This document shows positions 1-7,518 of a DNA stretch of 64,000 bases, piece by piece (position 1 is the stretch's first letter; the number at the start of each line of letters is the position of its first letter). This DNA comes from JAJXSS01 sp964547135. GTDB taxonomy: Bacteria; Planctomycetota; Phycisphaerae; Phycisphaerales; Phycisphaeraceae. The notes under the pieces are model-generated. The model was given only the letters and a program-made list of their open reading frames with translations, had not been told where the DNA came from and did no database searches. Location of the stretch: assembly GCA_964547135.1 (NCBI GenBank), contig CAZJMK010000003.1, forward strand, positions 1 through 64,000. Reading direction: 5' to 3'. The translations under genes and the position numbers were made by a program.

Positions 1-171
1 CGATCAACGATGAACAACCCGACCCGGGTTGACAGGTCGCTACATAGCTGAAGCCGCAGCGACGTGATTGATACATGATGCAACTCCTTGCACGCCCCGC
101 TCACCGGCCATGGTTTACAACCCGACAATACGATGAGGCCGGTTCAGCAGCCCCATCGCCAATAATATCGG

Positions 172-993
172 TCAACGACGCTGCCCACGTGCGGACAACA
201 TCAGCACCCCGGCTAAACCCAGCAGTGCCAGGCTCGCCGGTTCGGGAATGATGTACGTCACGGTCAACTGTGGCCGCGAGGTAATCGTCTGGTTGTCATC
301 ACTACGAATTTGAAAGACAACCCGTGAACCACCCAGCGTTTCATCCGACTTGAGCAGGTAGCTGAAACTCGTTTGGCTCGTGACCGCTGCCTGCACCGCT
401 GCCACCAACGGATTGGCCGGCCCCGAACCGGTGAACGAAACCGGCGTGGTCGTCGTCGGGTTGGCTGCAACCTGCGCAAGCACTGCCGGGGCAAAATCAC
501 CGCCCGGCGCCGTCCAGGGTATGTCATTGACACCGGCTTCAATCCGGTTGATCCAGTTCACGGCTATGCCGCTGTCAGCAGGCAGCACAAGCCCTGTTCG
601 GTCTCCCTCGGTGAAAGCGGATGTCAAACTATGCAAATACAAATTGGCATTGGCGTTTACGGAAGTGCCATCAGTGCCTTTGACGTAGTCGATCGTGACA
701 TCGGTGACGATGGCATAGTCCGGAATCCCCGTCAATATCCAATCAAATACAGCCCTTAAACGCACATCCGTTGCCGTCCAACCGATCACATACCCTTCGT
801 TGCTGCCCCAGTTCACCAAGGCATTGGCACCATCACGAATCCCCGCCCCGGCATGGGCATAACCGTTAACGCCCTGCCGATACGTGGCCGCAATCGTTGA
901 TGCGTCGGCAGAATCCACCGCCATCGTCAAGGGTGAAATCACCATCGCCAGTGTCCCTGCCGCCATTGTCCTTCGCAACTGTTTGTCAAGCAT
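172..993 (-). CDS. PEP-CTERM exported protein, DNRLRE-like
   Basis: Predicted exported protein of about 273 residues. The C-terminus has the PEP-CTERM signature: PEPASLALLGLAGVLML, a hydrophobic stretch, then a basic tail (ARGQRR). In known systems an exosortase removes this tail in the inner membrane. The N-terminus has a basic stretch and a hydrophobic segment consistent with a signal peptide. The body (AGIRDGANALVNWGSNEGYVIG, then a RAVFDWILTGIP-like stretch) resembles DNRLRE adhesin/wall domains; that part is inference. The start at 993 is chosen because AAGAAGGAGG lies just upstream; an in-frame start at 1050 would run into the neighbouring gene. It follows another PEP-CTERM gene by about 45 bp on the same strand, so the two are probably co-transcribed. 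No exosortase gene is visible in the window. Confidence 0.85.
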   Translation of the reverse strand: MLDKQLRRTMAAGTLAMVISPLTMAVDSADASTIAATYRQGVNGYAHAGAGIRDGANALVNWGSNEGYVIGWTATDVRLRAVFDWILTGIPDYAIVTDVTIDYVKGTDGTSVNANANLYLHSLTSAFTEGDRTGLVLPADSGIAVNWINRIEAGVNDIPWTAPGGDFAPAVLAQVAANPTTTTPVSFTGSGPANPLVAAVQAAVTSQTSFSYLLKSDETLGGSRVVFQIRSDDNQTITSRPQLTVTYIIPEPASLALLGLAGVLMLSARGQRR

Positions 994-1039
994 CTCCCGA
1001 TCCTCCTTCTTATGGGGGTTTGCAAGCAAATGAAATCCG

Positions 1040-2284
1040 TCATCCAGCACGACGGCGTGACATGGTCAGCAGCGAACCCATCGCCAGCAACGCCAGGCTC
1101 GCCGGTTCGGGTATCAATGCCGTGCTGCCGTGAATTTGAATGTTGTCCATGCGTACCACACCGCTTTCCAGATCGATGTTGTCCGCAAAGTAAAGTCGAA
1201 ACTGCACCGGCCCGGTCAGGCTTTCAAAACCCGAACCCAGCGTCAGCATGTCGTAATTCCAAGCCGTCACCGCATCCGCCCCCGCACCATACGCACTGGT
1301 CAGCGAGCGCGTGACCTGCCCCAGCGACGAAGCAAATCCGTCCACGCTCGAACGCAATTGAATCGTGCTGGTCATCGTCCCGTTCTGGTTGAACTGAAGC
1401 AGCGAATCAAAACTGACGCCGGTCAGATTCAGGGCGTAGTTGACATCAGGGTTGACCGAAAACTCGATGTAGTCGTTGCCGGCCACCGCATCATCCACCG
1501 TCGCAGCAGTGCCGATAGTGCGTACGAACATGCCCGGACGATCCACTCCCGCCGAGGTCATCGTGCCGACGAATTCGGAGGTGTTCACCAGCAGGTTGCC
1601 CCCCGGTGAATTGCCGTCCAATCCCGCTCCCTTGGTGATCGCCAACGCACTGAGATTGGTCCCCGTCACCACCGGGTTCCAACTATGACTGCCCACCGCC
1701 CCGAAGTTGTAACTGACAATCCCCGTCGGCGTCACCCGGTTGAGTACCACACGATCCATGTTGACCGCATTGCCGCTGAGGCTGCGTGAATGCAGACGCA
1801 CACCGACGAAAGCCGTGTTGGCCGGGGCCGTGGCATTGGCGTTTCGGGTGCTCAGCACGCTGTCGGCAGGGGTTCTTGGCAATACATGCTGATGACTGCT
1901 CAGCAGCGCTCCACCAGTGTCGAAAAAATCGATGTAAACGTAGGAGTCTTCCCACAGCGTCGTACCCGATTCGATCCCGAAAAGAAACGAAAGATTGAAT
2001 TGCTGACCGGGCAGCGCGTTGGGACGCAAGCCCGGCGATGTACGCAGCGTGGCATTTTGCCATTGAAAATAATAGTTGTTGCCGTCTTTGCCGGTGCGTG
2101 CGCCGCTGGATGTGCCCGACCATTGCAGGTTTTGCCAACCTCGCACCGTCACATTGTCGGAGGCATTGTTGCCTCCGGTGTTGGCTTCAAAACTGGGGTT
2201 GACCAGTATCCCCGACGCCCACACGCCAGTAGAACCGATGAGTGTCGATACAAGCAGCCCGCTTCCGATGATGCCTCGCTTCAT
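1040..2284 (-). CDS. PEP-CTERM exported protein
   Basis: A 414-residue predicted exported protein. It starts with a short basic segment and a hydrophobic signal sequence (MKRGIIGSGLLVSTLIG...VWASG) and ends with a PEP-CTERM tail (PEPASLALLAMGSLLTM, then SRRRAG). Residues 30-180 resemble a carbohydrate-binding or jelly-roll fold (NPSFEAN near the start, as in many PEP-CTERM proteins); this is inference. No catalytic motif was recognised. The start is supported by GGAGAG 5-6 bases before the ATG. It is the first gene of a two-gene PEP-CTERM unit and lies about 250 bp downstream of the promoter/operator at 2520-2570. Function is probably extracellular matrix or surface. Confidence 0.85.
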   Translation of the reverse strand: MKRGIIGSGLLVSTLIGSTGVWASGILVNPSFEANTGGNNASDNVTVRGWQNLQWSGTSSGARTGKDGNNYYFQWQNATLRTSPGLRPNALPGQQFNLSFLFGIESGTTLWEDSYVYIDFFDTGGALLSSHQHVLPRTPADSVLSTRNANATAPANTAFVGVRLHSRSLSGNAVNMDRVVLNRVTPTGIVSYNFGAVGSHSWNPVVTGTNLSALAITKGAGLDGNSPGGNLLVNTSEFVGTMTSAGVDRPGMFVRTIGTAATVDDAVAGNDYIEFSVNPDVNYALNLTGVSFDSLLQFNQNGTMTSTIQLRSSVDGFASSLGQVTRSLTSAYGAGADAVTAWNYDMLTLGSGFESLTGPVQFRLYFADNIDLESGVVRMDNIQIHGSTALIPEPASLALLAMGSLLTMSRRRAG

Positions 2285-2519
2285 ACTTCTCTCCTCATAC
2301 CTTGTGATAAAAAATCGTCACGATGGGTTCATGCCAACCGAATTGTGTCACCAACCTGAAACGTGAATCACATTAAAAACCAAATTGAACCACACAACGC
2401 ACGACCGCCCGTTTTCCCCGGCCCCCCCCATTAACCCCCAGCCTGACACCCCATCCGACTCCATATCCACTTACTCAGGTAACCCCGCCTCCATACCACT
2501 TGTGTATTCGATTTTTATT

Positions 2520-2570
2520 TAAGTAATCGATTACTTATCTAAATATATCGCCGCTTTTGGCACTTGTCAA
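2520..2570 (-). promoter_or_regulatory. Sigma70-type promoter with palindromic operator
   Basis: On the minus strand a perfect -35 TTGACA (2565-2570) is separated by 17 bases from TATATT (2542-2547). Immediately downstream, covering the expected start of transcription near 2535, is an 18-bp perfect palindrome TAAGTAATCGATTACTTA (2520-2537) with a central CG. Central-CG palindromes are typical of LacI-family operators, and the position would suit repression. The leader to the ATG at 2284 would be about 250 nt. The repressor is not identified in the window, except for a LacI-family pseudogene at 52434-52750 that may be unrelated. Confidence 0.7.
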
Positions 2571-2669
2571 TTATTTTTTCCTTTTTTCTGCCAACCGTTG
2601 GAAATGAAGCCGGTCGCCGCTGTTTCAAGGGGCCTGGGTTACCCAAACCACCCGCATCATCAACCCGAC

Positions 2670-4790
2670 TCACTCAAACCCCAGTACCCGGTCGATTTCA
2701 TCCAGTGAGGTGTGTCCCTCTGCCACCAACTGATAACCCGTGTCGCGCAGGCTCGAAAACACCGTGTTCTGTGCCGCACGGCGAAGCTGCTGCACACTGG
2801 GCTGCTTCAAAATCACATCGCGCAATTCTTCCGAAGCCGTGAGCAGTTCATACAACCCCCGCCGCCCGATGTAACCGGTGTGCATGCAATGCGGGCATCC
2901 GCCGGGGTAGTAAATCTTGGTCAGACTTTCCGCATACCGACCCAAACGTGAAATCTGATCCACCTTGGGCTTGGCTGACACCCGGCAATGCGGACACAAG
3001 CAGCGCACCAACCGTTGACTGAGCATCAAATTCAATGCACTGGCCACGAGGAACGGCTCGACCCCCAGGTCCAGCAGGCGAAACACCGCACCGATGCCAT
3101 CCTTGGCGTGTACCGTCGTCAACACCAAATGACCGGTCATCGCAGCCTGTAAACCAATACGAGCCGTCTCCGCGTCACGAATTTCACCCACCAGCACCAC
3201 GTCCGGGTCCTGCCGGAGCACCGACCTCAGCAACGTCGCAAACGTGTTGCCCTGTTGCTCATTGCAGGCCATCTGCGTGACGCCCTCAATGTTAAACTCC
3301 GGCGGATCCTCAATCGTGATCACATTTCTTCTTGCCACATCAATATCACGAATCGTCGCATACAACGTCGTCGTTTTTCCGCTGCCCGTCGGCCCGCAAC
3401 ATATCAACATGCCCTGGTCCTGCTGCACCGTCTGGTAAATGCTCTGGTACATCCACGTGGGCATGCCCAGTTCCTTGATGTGCGCCGGCACATTTTTCAT
3501 GTCCAGCACACGAATCACCAGACTTTGCCCGAACATCGATGGGGCAAAACTCACACGGTAATCAACCCGCCGACCATCGTGCTCTGCGGAAAAGTGACCG
3601 TCCTGCACGGTGGGTTTCTGCGTGATATCCAAATCAGCCAATATTTTCACCACACCGACGATTTTCTGACATGCTTCCGGTGCCAGGCGTACCGTTTCCA
3701 CCATCATGCCGTCGATACGCACCCGCAAAAACGCATGATCGCGCTTGGGTTCGACATGCACATCCGACGCCCCGGTGCGAGCGCACAGCAAAAGCAGCAA
3801 CCGCAAAATCACCACCGCCTCCGCCCCCTGATGCGTGCCCGGCTCCGTCGTCTGCGGCATCTTCATCCGCTGTCCGCGTGCGTTGCAAAAAACAATGTCT
3901 TTTTCCTGTAACGTCTGATCGTCCAGTTCATCCATGATGGCGCGTAAACGTCGTTCCTGATCCGCCACCGACCCCAGTGATTGACCGACGTTGTCGTTGA
4001 ACTGATCACGTCCCCCGCCAAACTCCATGCCCCTGCGAAACGCCACCGGCTGACTCACATCATCGGCCACATCCACACTGCGATGCCCCGCCCTGGCACC
4101 GCCCGATTGCGTGGCTGCCGCGTCCATCGGCTGCTTGCTCGCTTCAAACTCAAAACCCATCGCTGCCCCCGTCGGCTGCGATGGTACGGCAGTGGTCGGC
4201 CCAGCAGTTGGCGGCACATTGGTCAGCGTTGCAGGTGCCTGCGACGCAGCCTGCGGTACTTCCGCAGCCGGCTTGGGTGCTTCATCAATCGACGGCATCG
4301 GTTCATACGCCAGCGCCGGCACCGCTTGCGACTCATCCGGTGTACCCCCGTCCACCATCGGCGCCACCGGCTCATCGTTGGTCGCCGGCATATCTAATTC
4401 GTGCAACAACTTGGCTGCGTGGTCCGCCGCCTGATTGATCGCCACCGGGGGCACATTGCCCGGCAAACGCACCTGATTGGGGGCTGCCCGCCCCGGGTGT
4501 TTATCCAAAATTTCAATCAGCGTATTGCCGATGCGCACCACATCCCCGGCGGTGAGCGAAGTGCTTTTGATGGTCTGGTTGTTGACGAACGTGCCGTTGC
4601 GTGAGGCAAGGTCGGTGATGCTTACCGCACCATTGCGATTTTCGATGACACAGTGATACCGGCTGGAACGTTCATCGGTGATGCGCAGCAAATTGCCGGG
4701 GTTGCGACCGATGGTGATCGGCTCACTCCCCAGCGGCAGGGTCCGTGACCCCTCCTTGGTGATGATGCGCAGATAAAGATTGTCAGCCAT
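2670..4790 (-). CDS. FHA domain-fused GspE/PilB-type secretion ATPase
   Basis: Cytoplasmic hexameric ATPase of the type II secretion / type IV pilus assembly family, 706 residues. The N-terminus is an FHA phosphothreonine-binding domain (about 1-95; GRNPGN, SSRYHC, SRNGTFVNN) in place of the usual GspE N-domain. A Pro/Ala/Thr-rich linker follows (about 100-290), then the ATPase: Walker A GPTGSGKTTT near residue 465, Asp box around TIEDPPEF, Walker B DPDVVLVGEIRDAETA, and a tetracysteine zinc site (CLCPHC...CPHCMHTG) near the C-terminus. All key residues are present, so it should be active. The kinase gene ends 18 bp upstream on the same strand, which suggests a phosphorylation-controlled ATPase. 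It probably powers the secretion system whose other genes lie at 59.7-64 kb. Confidence 0.93.
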   Translation of the reverse strand: MADNLYLRIITKEGSRTLPLGSEPITIGRNPGNLLRITDERSSRYHCVIENRNGAVSITDLASRNGTFVNNQTIKSTSLTAGDVVRIGNTLIEILDKHPGRAAPNQVRLPGNVPPVAINQAADHAAKLLHELDMPATNDEPVAPMVDGGTPDESQAVPALAYEPMPSIDEAPKPAAEVPQAASQAPATLTNVPPTAGPTTAVPSQPTGAAMGFEFEASKQPMDAAATQSGGARAGHRSVDVADDVSQPVAFRRGMEFGGGRDQFNDNVGQSLGSVADQERRLRAIMDELDDQTLQEKDIVFCNARGQRMKMPQTTEPGTHQGAEAVVILRLLLLLCARTGASDVHVEPKRDHAFLRVRIDGMMVETVRLAPEACQKIVGVVKILADLDITQKPTVQDGHFSAEHDGRRVDYRVSFAPSMFGQSLVIRVLDMKNVPAHIKELGMPTWMYQSIYQTVQQDQGMLICCGPTGSGKTTTLYATIRDIDVARRNVITIEDPPEFNIEGVTQMACNEQQGNTFATLLRSVLRQDPDVVLVGEIRDAETARIGLQAAMTGHLVLTTVHAKDGIGAVFRLLDLGVEPFLVASALNLMLSQRLVRCLCPHCRVSAKPKVDQISRLGRYAESLTKIYYPGGCPHCMHTGYIGRRGLYELLTASEELRDVILKQPSVQQLRRAAQNTVFSSLRDTGYQLVAEGHTSLDEIDRVLGFE

Positions 4791-4808
4791 GGCATCCTCG
4801 CTGCTTCA

Positions 4809-5858
4809 TCATAACACCAATAGCAGCAGCAGAAGGATGTTCAGCACCACGGAACCCACCAATGCCCACATGAGCGGGTTCTGCATCAGCTCTTCCAACG
4901 AACCGGCTTTGGCTTTTGGTTTGGTTTCGGGGGCTTTCTGTTCCAGTTTATCGAGCGCACTGACATCAAAATCACGCTGGGCATGAATCGGCGTGCCGGT
5001 GGTCAGCACCGCCTGCAAGTCTTCGATGAGCTGATCCACCGTCGGGTAACGCTCATCCACTTCCTTGGCCATCATTTTTTCAATCACCCCCGCCACCGCA
5101 GGGGTGACATCGGTACAGACCTGGTCCGGCGGCGTGAGCCTGGCCGTCAGATGCTGCCGCATGATCAGACTCGCATTGTCGCCCCCGAACGGCACCTTGC
5201 CCGTCACCATGTGATACAGCGTCGCCCCCAGGCTGTAAATATCACTTCGCCCGTCCACATTGGCTTCGCCGCGCACCTGTTCCGGGCTGATGTAAAACGG
5301 CGTTCCAAACGGCTTGCCGGCTGACGAACTGGAACGCGGATCGCCCCCTGTCACCTGCCGCACCAGCCCCAGGTCCGCCAATTTGGCGATACCCTGCGGC
5401 GTCATCATGATGTTGTGCGGTTTGATGTCGCAATGAATCATGCCCACGCGATGAGCCTGCTGCAATGCCTGCGCCACCTGCAAAACGATTTGCAACGCTT
5501 CCTGCTGCGGGTATCGCCCCTGCTTTTGCAACCGCTGCTGCACCGTCGAGCCTTCGATGAACTCCATCACAAAGTAGAGCAGTTCACCGGCTTGTCCGAC
5601 ATCAAACGCCTGCACCGCATTGGGGTGATTCAACTTCGCAGCCGCCCGCCCTTCCGAAAGCAATTTGCGGGCAAACGTCACATCGCTGCCGGCCCGACGA
5701 TTGAGCACCTTGATGGCTACCAATCGATCGAGCGTCAGTTGCCTTGCTTTGTAAACCGTGGCCGTCGCCCCCGCGCCCAAGCGATCAATCACCTGATATC
5801 CGGGAATCACCGGATACACGGTTGCAGAGGCAGAGTTGCTACTGGTTGTTTGAGTCAT
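4809..5858 (-). CDS. Tail-anchored Ser/Thr protein kinase
   Basis: Hanks-type Ser/Thr kinase of 349 residues. Visible motifs are the glycine loop GAGATATVYKA, the lysine in VAIKVL, the catalytic loop HCDIKPHNIM, DLG in place of DFG, and the activation/APE region GTPFYISPEQ. After the kinase domain comes a short Lys/Pro-rich linker and one transmembrane segment at the extreme C-terminus (about the last 20 residues, leucine-rich), so the kinase should face the cytoplasm with no extracellular sensor. The open frame extends upstream to 6077, but the start at 5858 fits the domain boundary and lies downstream of the promoter at 5934-5962. It is the first gene of a two-gene operon with the FHA-ATPase, which is the obvious candidate substrate or partner (inference). 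Confidence 0.92.
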   Translation of the reverse strand: MTQTTSSNSASATVYPVIPGYQVIDRLGAGATATVYKARQLTLDRLVAIKVLNRRAGSDVTFARKLLSEGRAAAKLNHPNAVQAFDVGQAGELLYFVMEFIEGSTVQQRLQKQGRYPQQEALQIVLQVAQALQQAHRVGMIHCDIKPHNIMMTPQGIAKLADLGLVRQVTGGDPRSSSSAGKPFGTPFYISPEQVRGEANVDGRSDIYSLGATLYHMVTGKVPFGGDNASLIMRQHLTARLTPPDQVCTDVTPAVAGVIEKMMAKEVDERYPTVDQLIEDLQAVLTTGTPIHAQRDFDVSALDKLEQKAPETKPKAKAGSLEELMQNPLMWALVGSVVLNILLLLLLVL

Positions 5859-5933
5859 CTCGATATCCCCAGAGGAATGAGAAAGGAACCCCAATCCCAA
5901 CAAGGCCAAGGGCACCTTTTGGTTTAGATGCAC

Positions 5934-5962
5934 AGAATACCTTCTGGTTCCCTGAACGTCAA
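5934..5962 (-). promoter_or_regulatory. Promoter of kinase/ATPase operon
   Basis: On the minus strand TTGACG (5957-5962), a 17-base spacer and TATTCT (5934-5939) lie about 75 bp upstream of the kinase start at 5858. The -35 matches 5/6 and the -10 4/6 of the sigma70 consensus. This supports the shorter kinase start, because the longer reading frame would begin upstream of this promoter. Confidence 0.5.
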
Positions 5963-6030
5963 AACAATTTTTCAGCCTCGTAGGCCATGCGTTGGCCTGG
6001 TATTGCATTTTTGCAAGTACCTCAAAATGC

Positions 6031-6086
6031 TTGCTGTAAGTAATAGGTTTCGTGATAATGGTGACATTACTATGCATGATGTCACC
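6031..6086 (+). promoter_or_regulatory. Candidate promoter and inverted-repeat operator
   Basis: Upstream of the radical SAM gene, TTGCTG (6031-6036), a 17-base spacer and GATAAT (6054-6059) form a weak sigma70-like promoter. Immediately downstream is an inverted repeat with 8-bp perfect arms, GGTGACAT (6060-6067) and ATGTCACC (6079-6086), separated by 11 bases. It ends 23 bp before the ATG, so a bound regulator would block transcription. The regulator is unknown. Confidence 0.4.
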
Positions 6087-6109
6087 CTGTTGTCACTTGT
6101 GAGCGCTTG

Positions 6110-7189
6110 ATGCAACCAAACTACACCGCTGCCGACTTTGCCAAAAGCCCGTTTCTGGTTTTTTACGAAATCACGCGGGCTTGTGATTTGGCTTGTGCGC
6201 ATTGCCGTGCGTGTGCTCAGCCACAGCGACACCCTCATGAGTTGACACCGGAGCAAAGCCGTGGGCTGGTCGATGATTTGTTACGTTTTGAAAAGCCGCC
6301 GCTGCTGGTGCTCACGGGGGGCGATCCGCTCAAACGTGATGATGTGTTTGACCTCACAGCCTATGCGACGGGCAAGGGGTTGAACGTGGCGATGACGCCC
6401 TCGGCCACGCCCTTGGTGACGCATGAGGCATTGCAGAAATTGCACGCCGCCGGGCTGCATCGATTGGCACTTTCGCTGGACGGGGCGGATGCACCAACGC
6501 ATGATGATTTTCGCAACGTGCCGGGCAGTTATCAGCGAACCTTTGAAATACTGGCTGACGCCCGCACGGTGGGTTTGTCATTGCAAATCAATACCACGAT
6601 CACCCGACGGAACGTCGCACAGGTGGACGCGATTGCGGAATTGATTGCTCGTGAAAAAATCGTGCTTTGGTCGGTGTTTTTTTTGGTGCCGGTGGGCCGG
6701 GGGCTGCACGAGGAGCGCATCACCGGGCGACAATGTGAACAGGTTTTCGAACGACTCTGGCACCACGCACAACAGCAAAACTTCAGCATCAAAACCACCG
6801 AAGCGCATCACTATCGCCGATTTGTGTTGCAGAAAATGGGCAACCCGCAGCACAACCCGCAGGGGGTTCACCAACATCAACAACAACGCGCCCCGTTGGG
6901 GGTCAACGATGGCAAAGGGGTGATGTTCATCAGTCACGTCGGCCAGGTGTTTCCGTCCGGGTTCATGCCGATTGATTGTGGCAGGTTTCCGCAGCAATCA
7001 TTGGTGTCGATTTACCAGAACAGCCCGCTGCTTCAGCAACTGCGCAACCCCGATGGGTTTCATGGCAAATGCGGCGAGTGCGAATATCGACAGGTGTGCG
7101 GCGGCAGTCGCGCCAGGGCCTATGCCCTGACCCGCGACCCGCTGGCCAGCGAACCCGATTGCGTTTACATGCCCACCGCTTTGCGGTGA
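6110..7189 (+). CDS. Radical SAM/SPASM protein (TIGR04053-like)
   Basis: Radical SAM enzyme of 359 residues. The N-terminal motif CDLACAHC (CxxxCxxC) binds the SAM-cleaving 4Fe-4S cluster; LTGGDPLKRDD is the GGE-like SAM-binding motif with D for E. The C-terminus has a SPASM-type cysteine cluster (CGECEYRQVCGGSRARAYA and a final Cys), giving one or two auxiliary clusters. The overall pattern (YEITRACDLACAHCRA, SLDGAD, FMPIDCGRFPQQSLVSIY) matches the heme d1/AhbD-like BA_1875 branch. The substrate is unknown. ATG at 6110 is used; a TTG at 6107 is also in frame. It is divergent from the kinase operon. An alternative role is peptide or heme modification; nothing nearby decides this. Confidence 0.85.
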   Translation: MQPNYTAADFAKSPFLVFYEITRACDLACAHCRACAQPQRHPHELTPEQSRGLVDDLLRFEKPPLLVLTGGDPLKRDDVFDLTAYATGKGLNVAMTPSATPLVTHEALQKLHAAGLHRLALSLDGADAPTHDDFRNVPGSYQRTFEILADARTVGLSLQINTTITRRNVAQVDAIAELIAREKIVLWSVFFLVPVGRGLHEERITGRQCEQVFERLWHHAQQQNFSIKTTEAHHYRRFVLQKMGNPQHNPQGVHQHQQQRAPLGVNDGKGVMFISHVGQVFPSGFMPIDCGRFPQQSLVSIYQNSPLLQQLRNPDGFHGKCGECEYRQVCGGSRARAYALTRDPLASEPDCVYMPTALR

Positions 7190-7518
7190 TGATTCATGCT
7201 TTCATGATTGGAATGAATCAGAGCCGCGAACGGCAGTGAGCGGTGTATATGAAGAACCACTCGCTTCCGCTCGTGGCTCTGAGTTACACCGATGTCCGCT
7301 CGTGGCTCTGTGCCCTCTATGTTAAATTCTTGTTCCGGATGATCAACCACCTGCGAAACATTTCATCATTGGCGCAATCACGCACATCGCCTATCATTGA
7401 GGCAATCGGAGGCGGAGTCGGCTGACAGCCTGTATGCGTTTTTGGTTCTTTGACCATCCACCCCGCGAAGGTTAGTGAAGTTCCGTGAACTTCCCTCCGC
7501 CTCACTGTTTACCCAACC
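7190..7518. repeat. Intergenic region with dispersed palindromic repeat
   Basis: No gene was seen. A roughly 65-bp imperfect palindrome at 7219-7283 begins CAGAGCCGCGAACGG and ends TTCCGCTCGTGGCTCTGAG. It is related to the core of the MITEs at 25443 and 50785 and to a copy at 59518-59585. A partial second copy (GTCCGCTCGTGGCTCTG) follows at about 7294-7310. The rest up to the start at 7519 shows no recognisable promoter. Confidence 0.6.
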
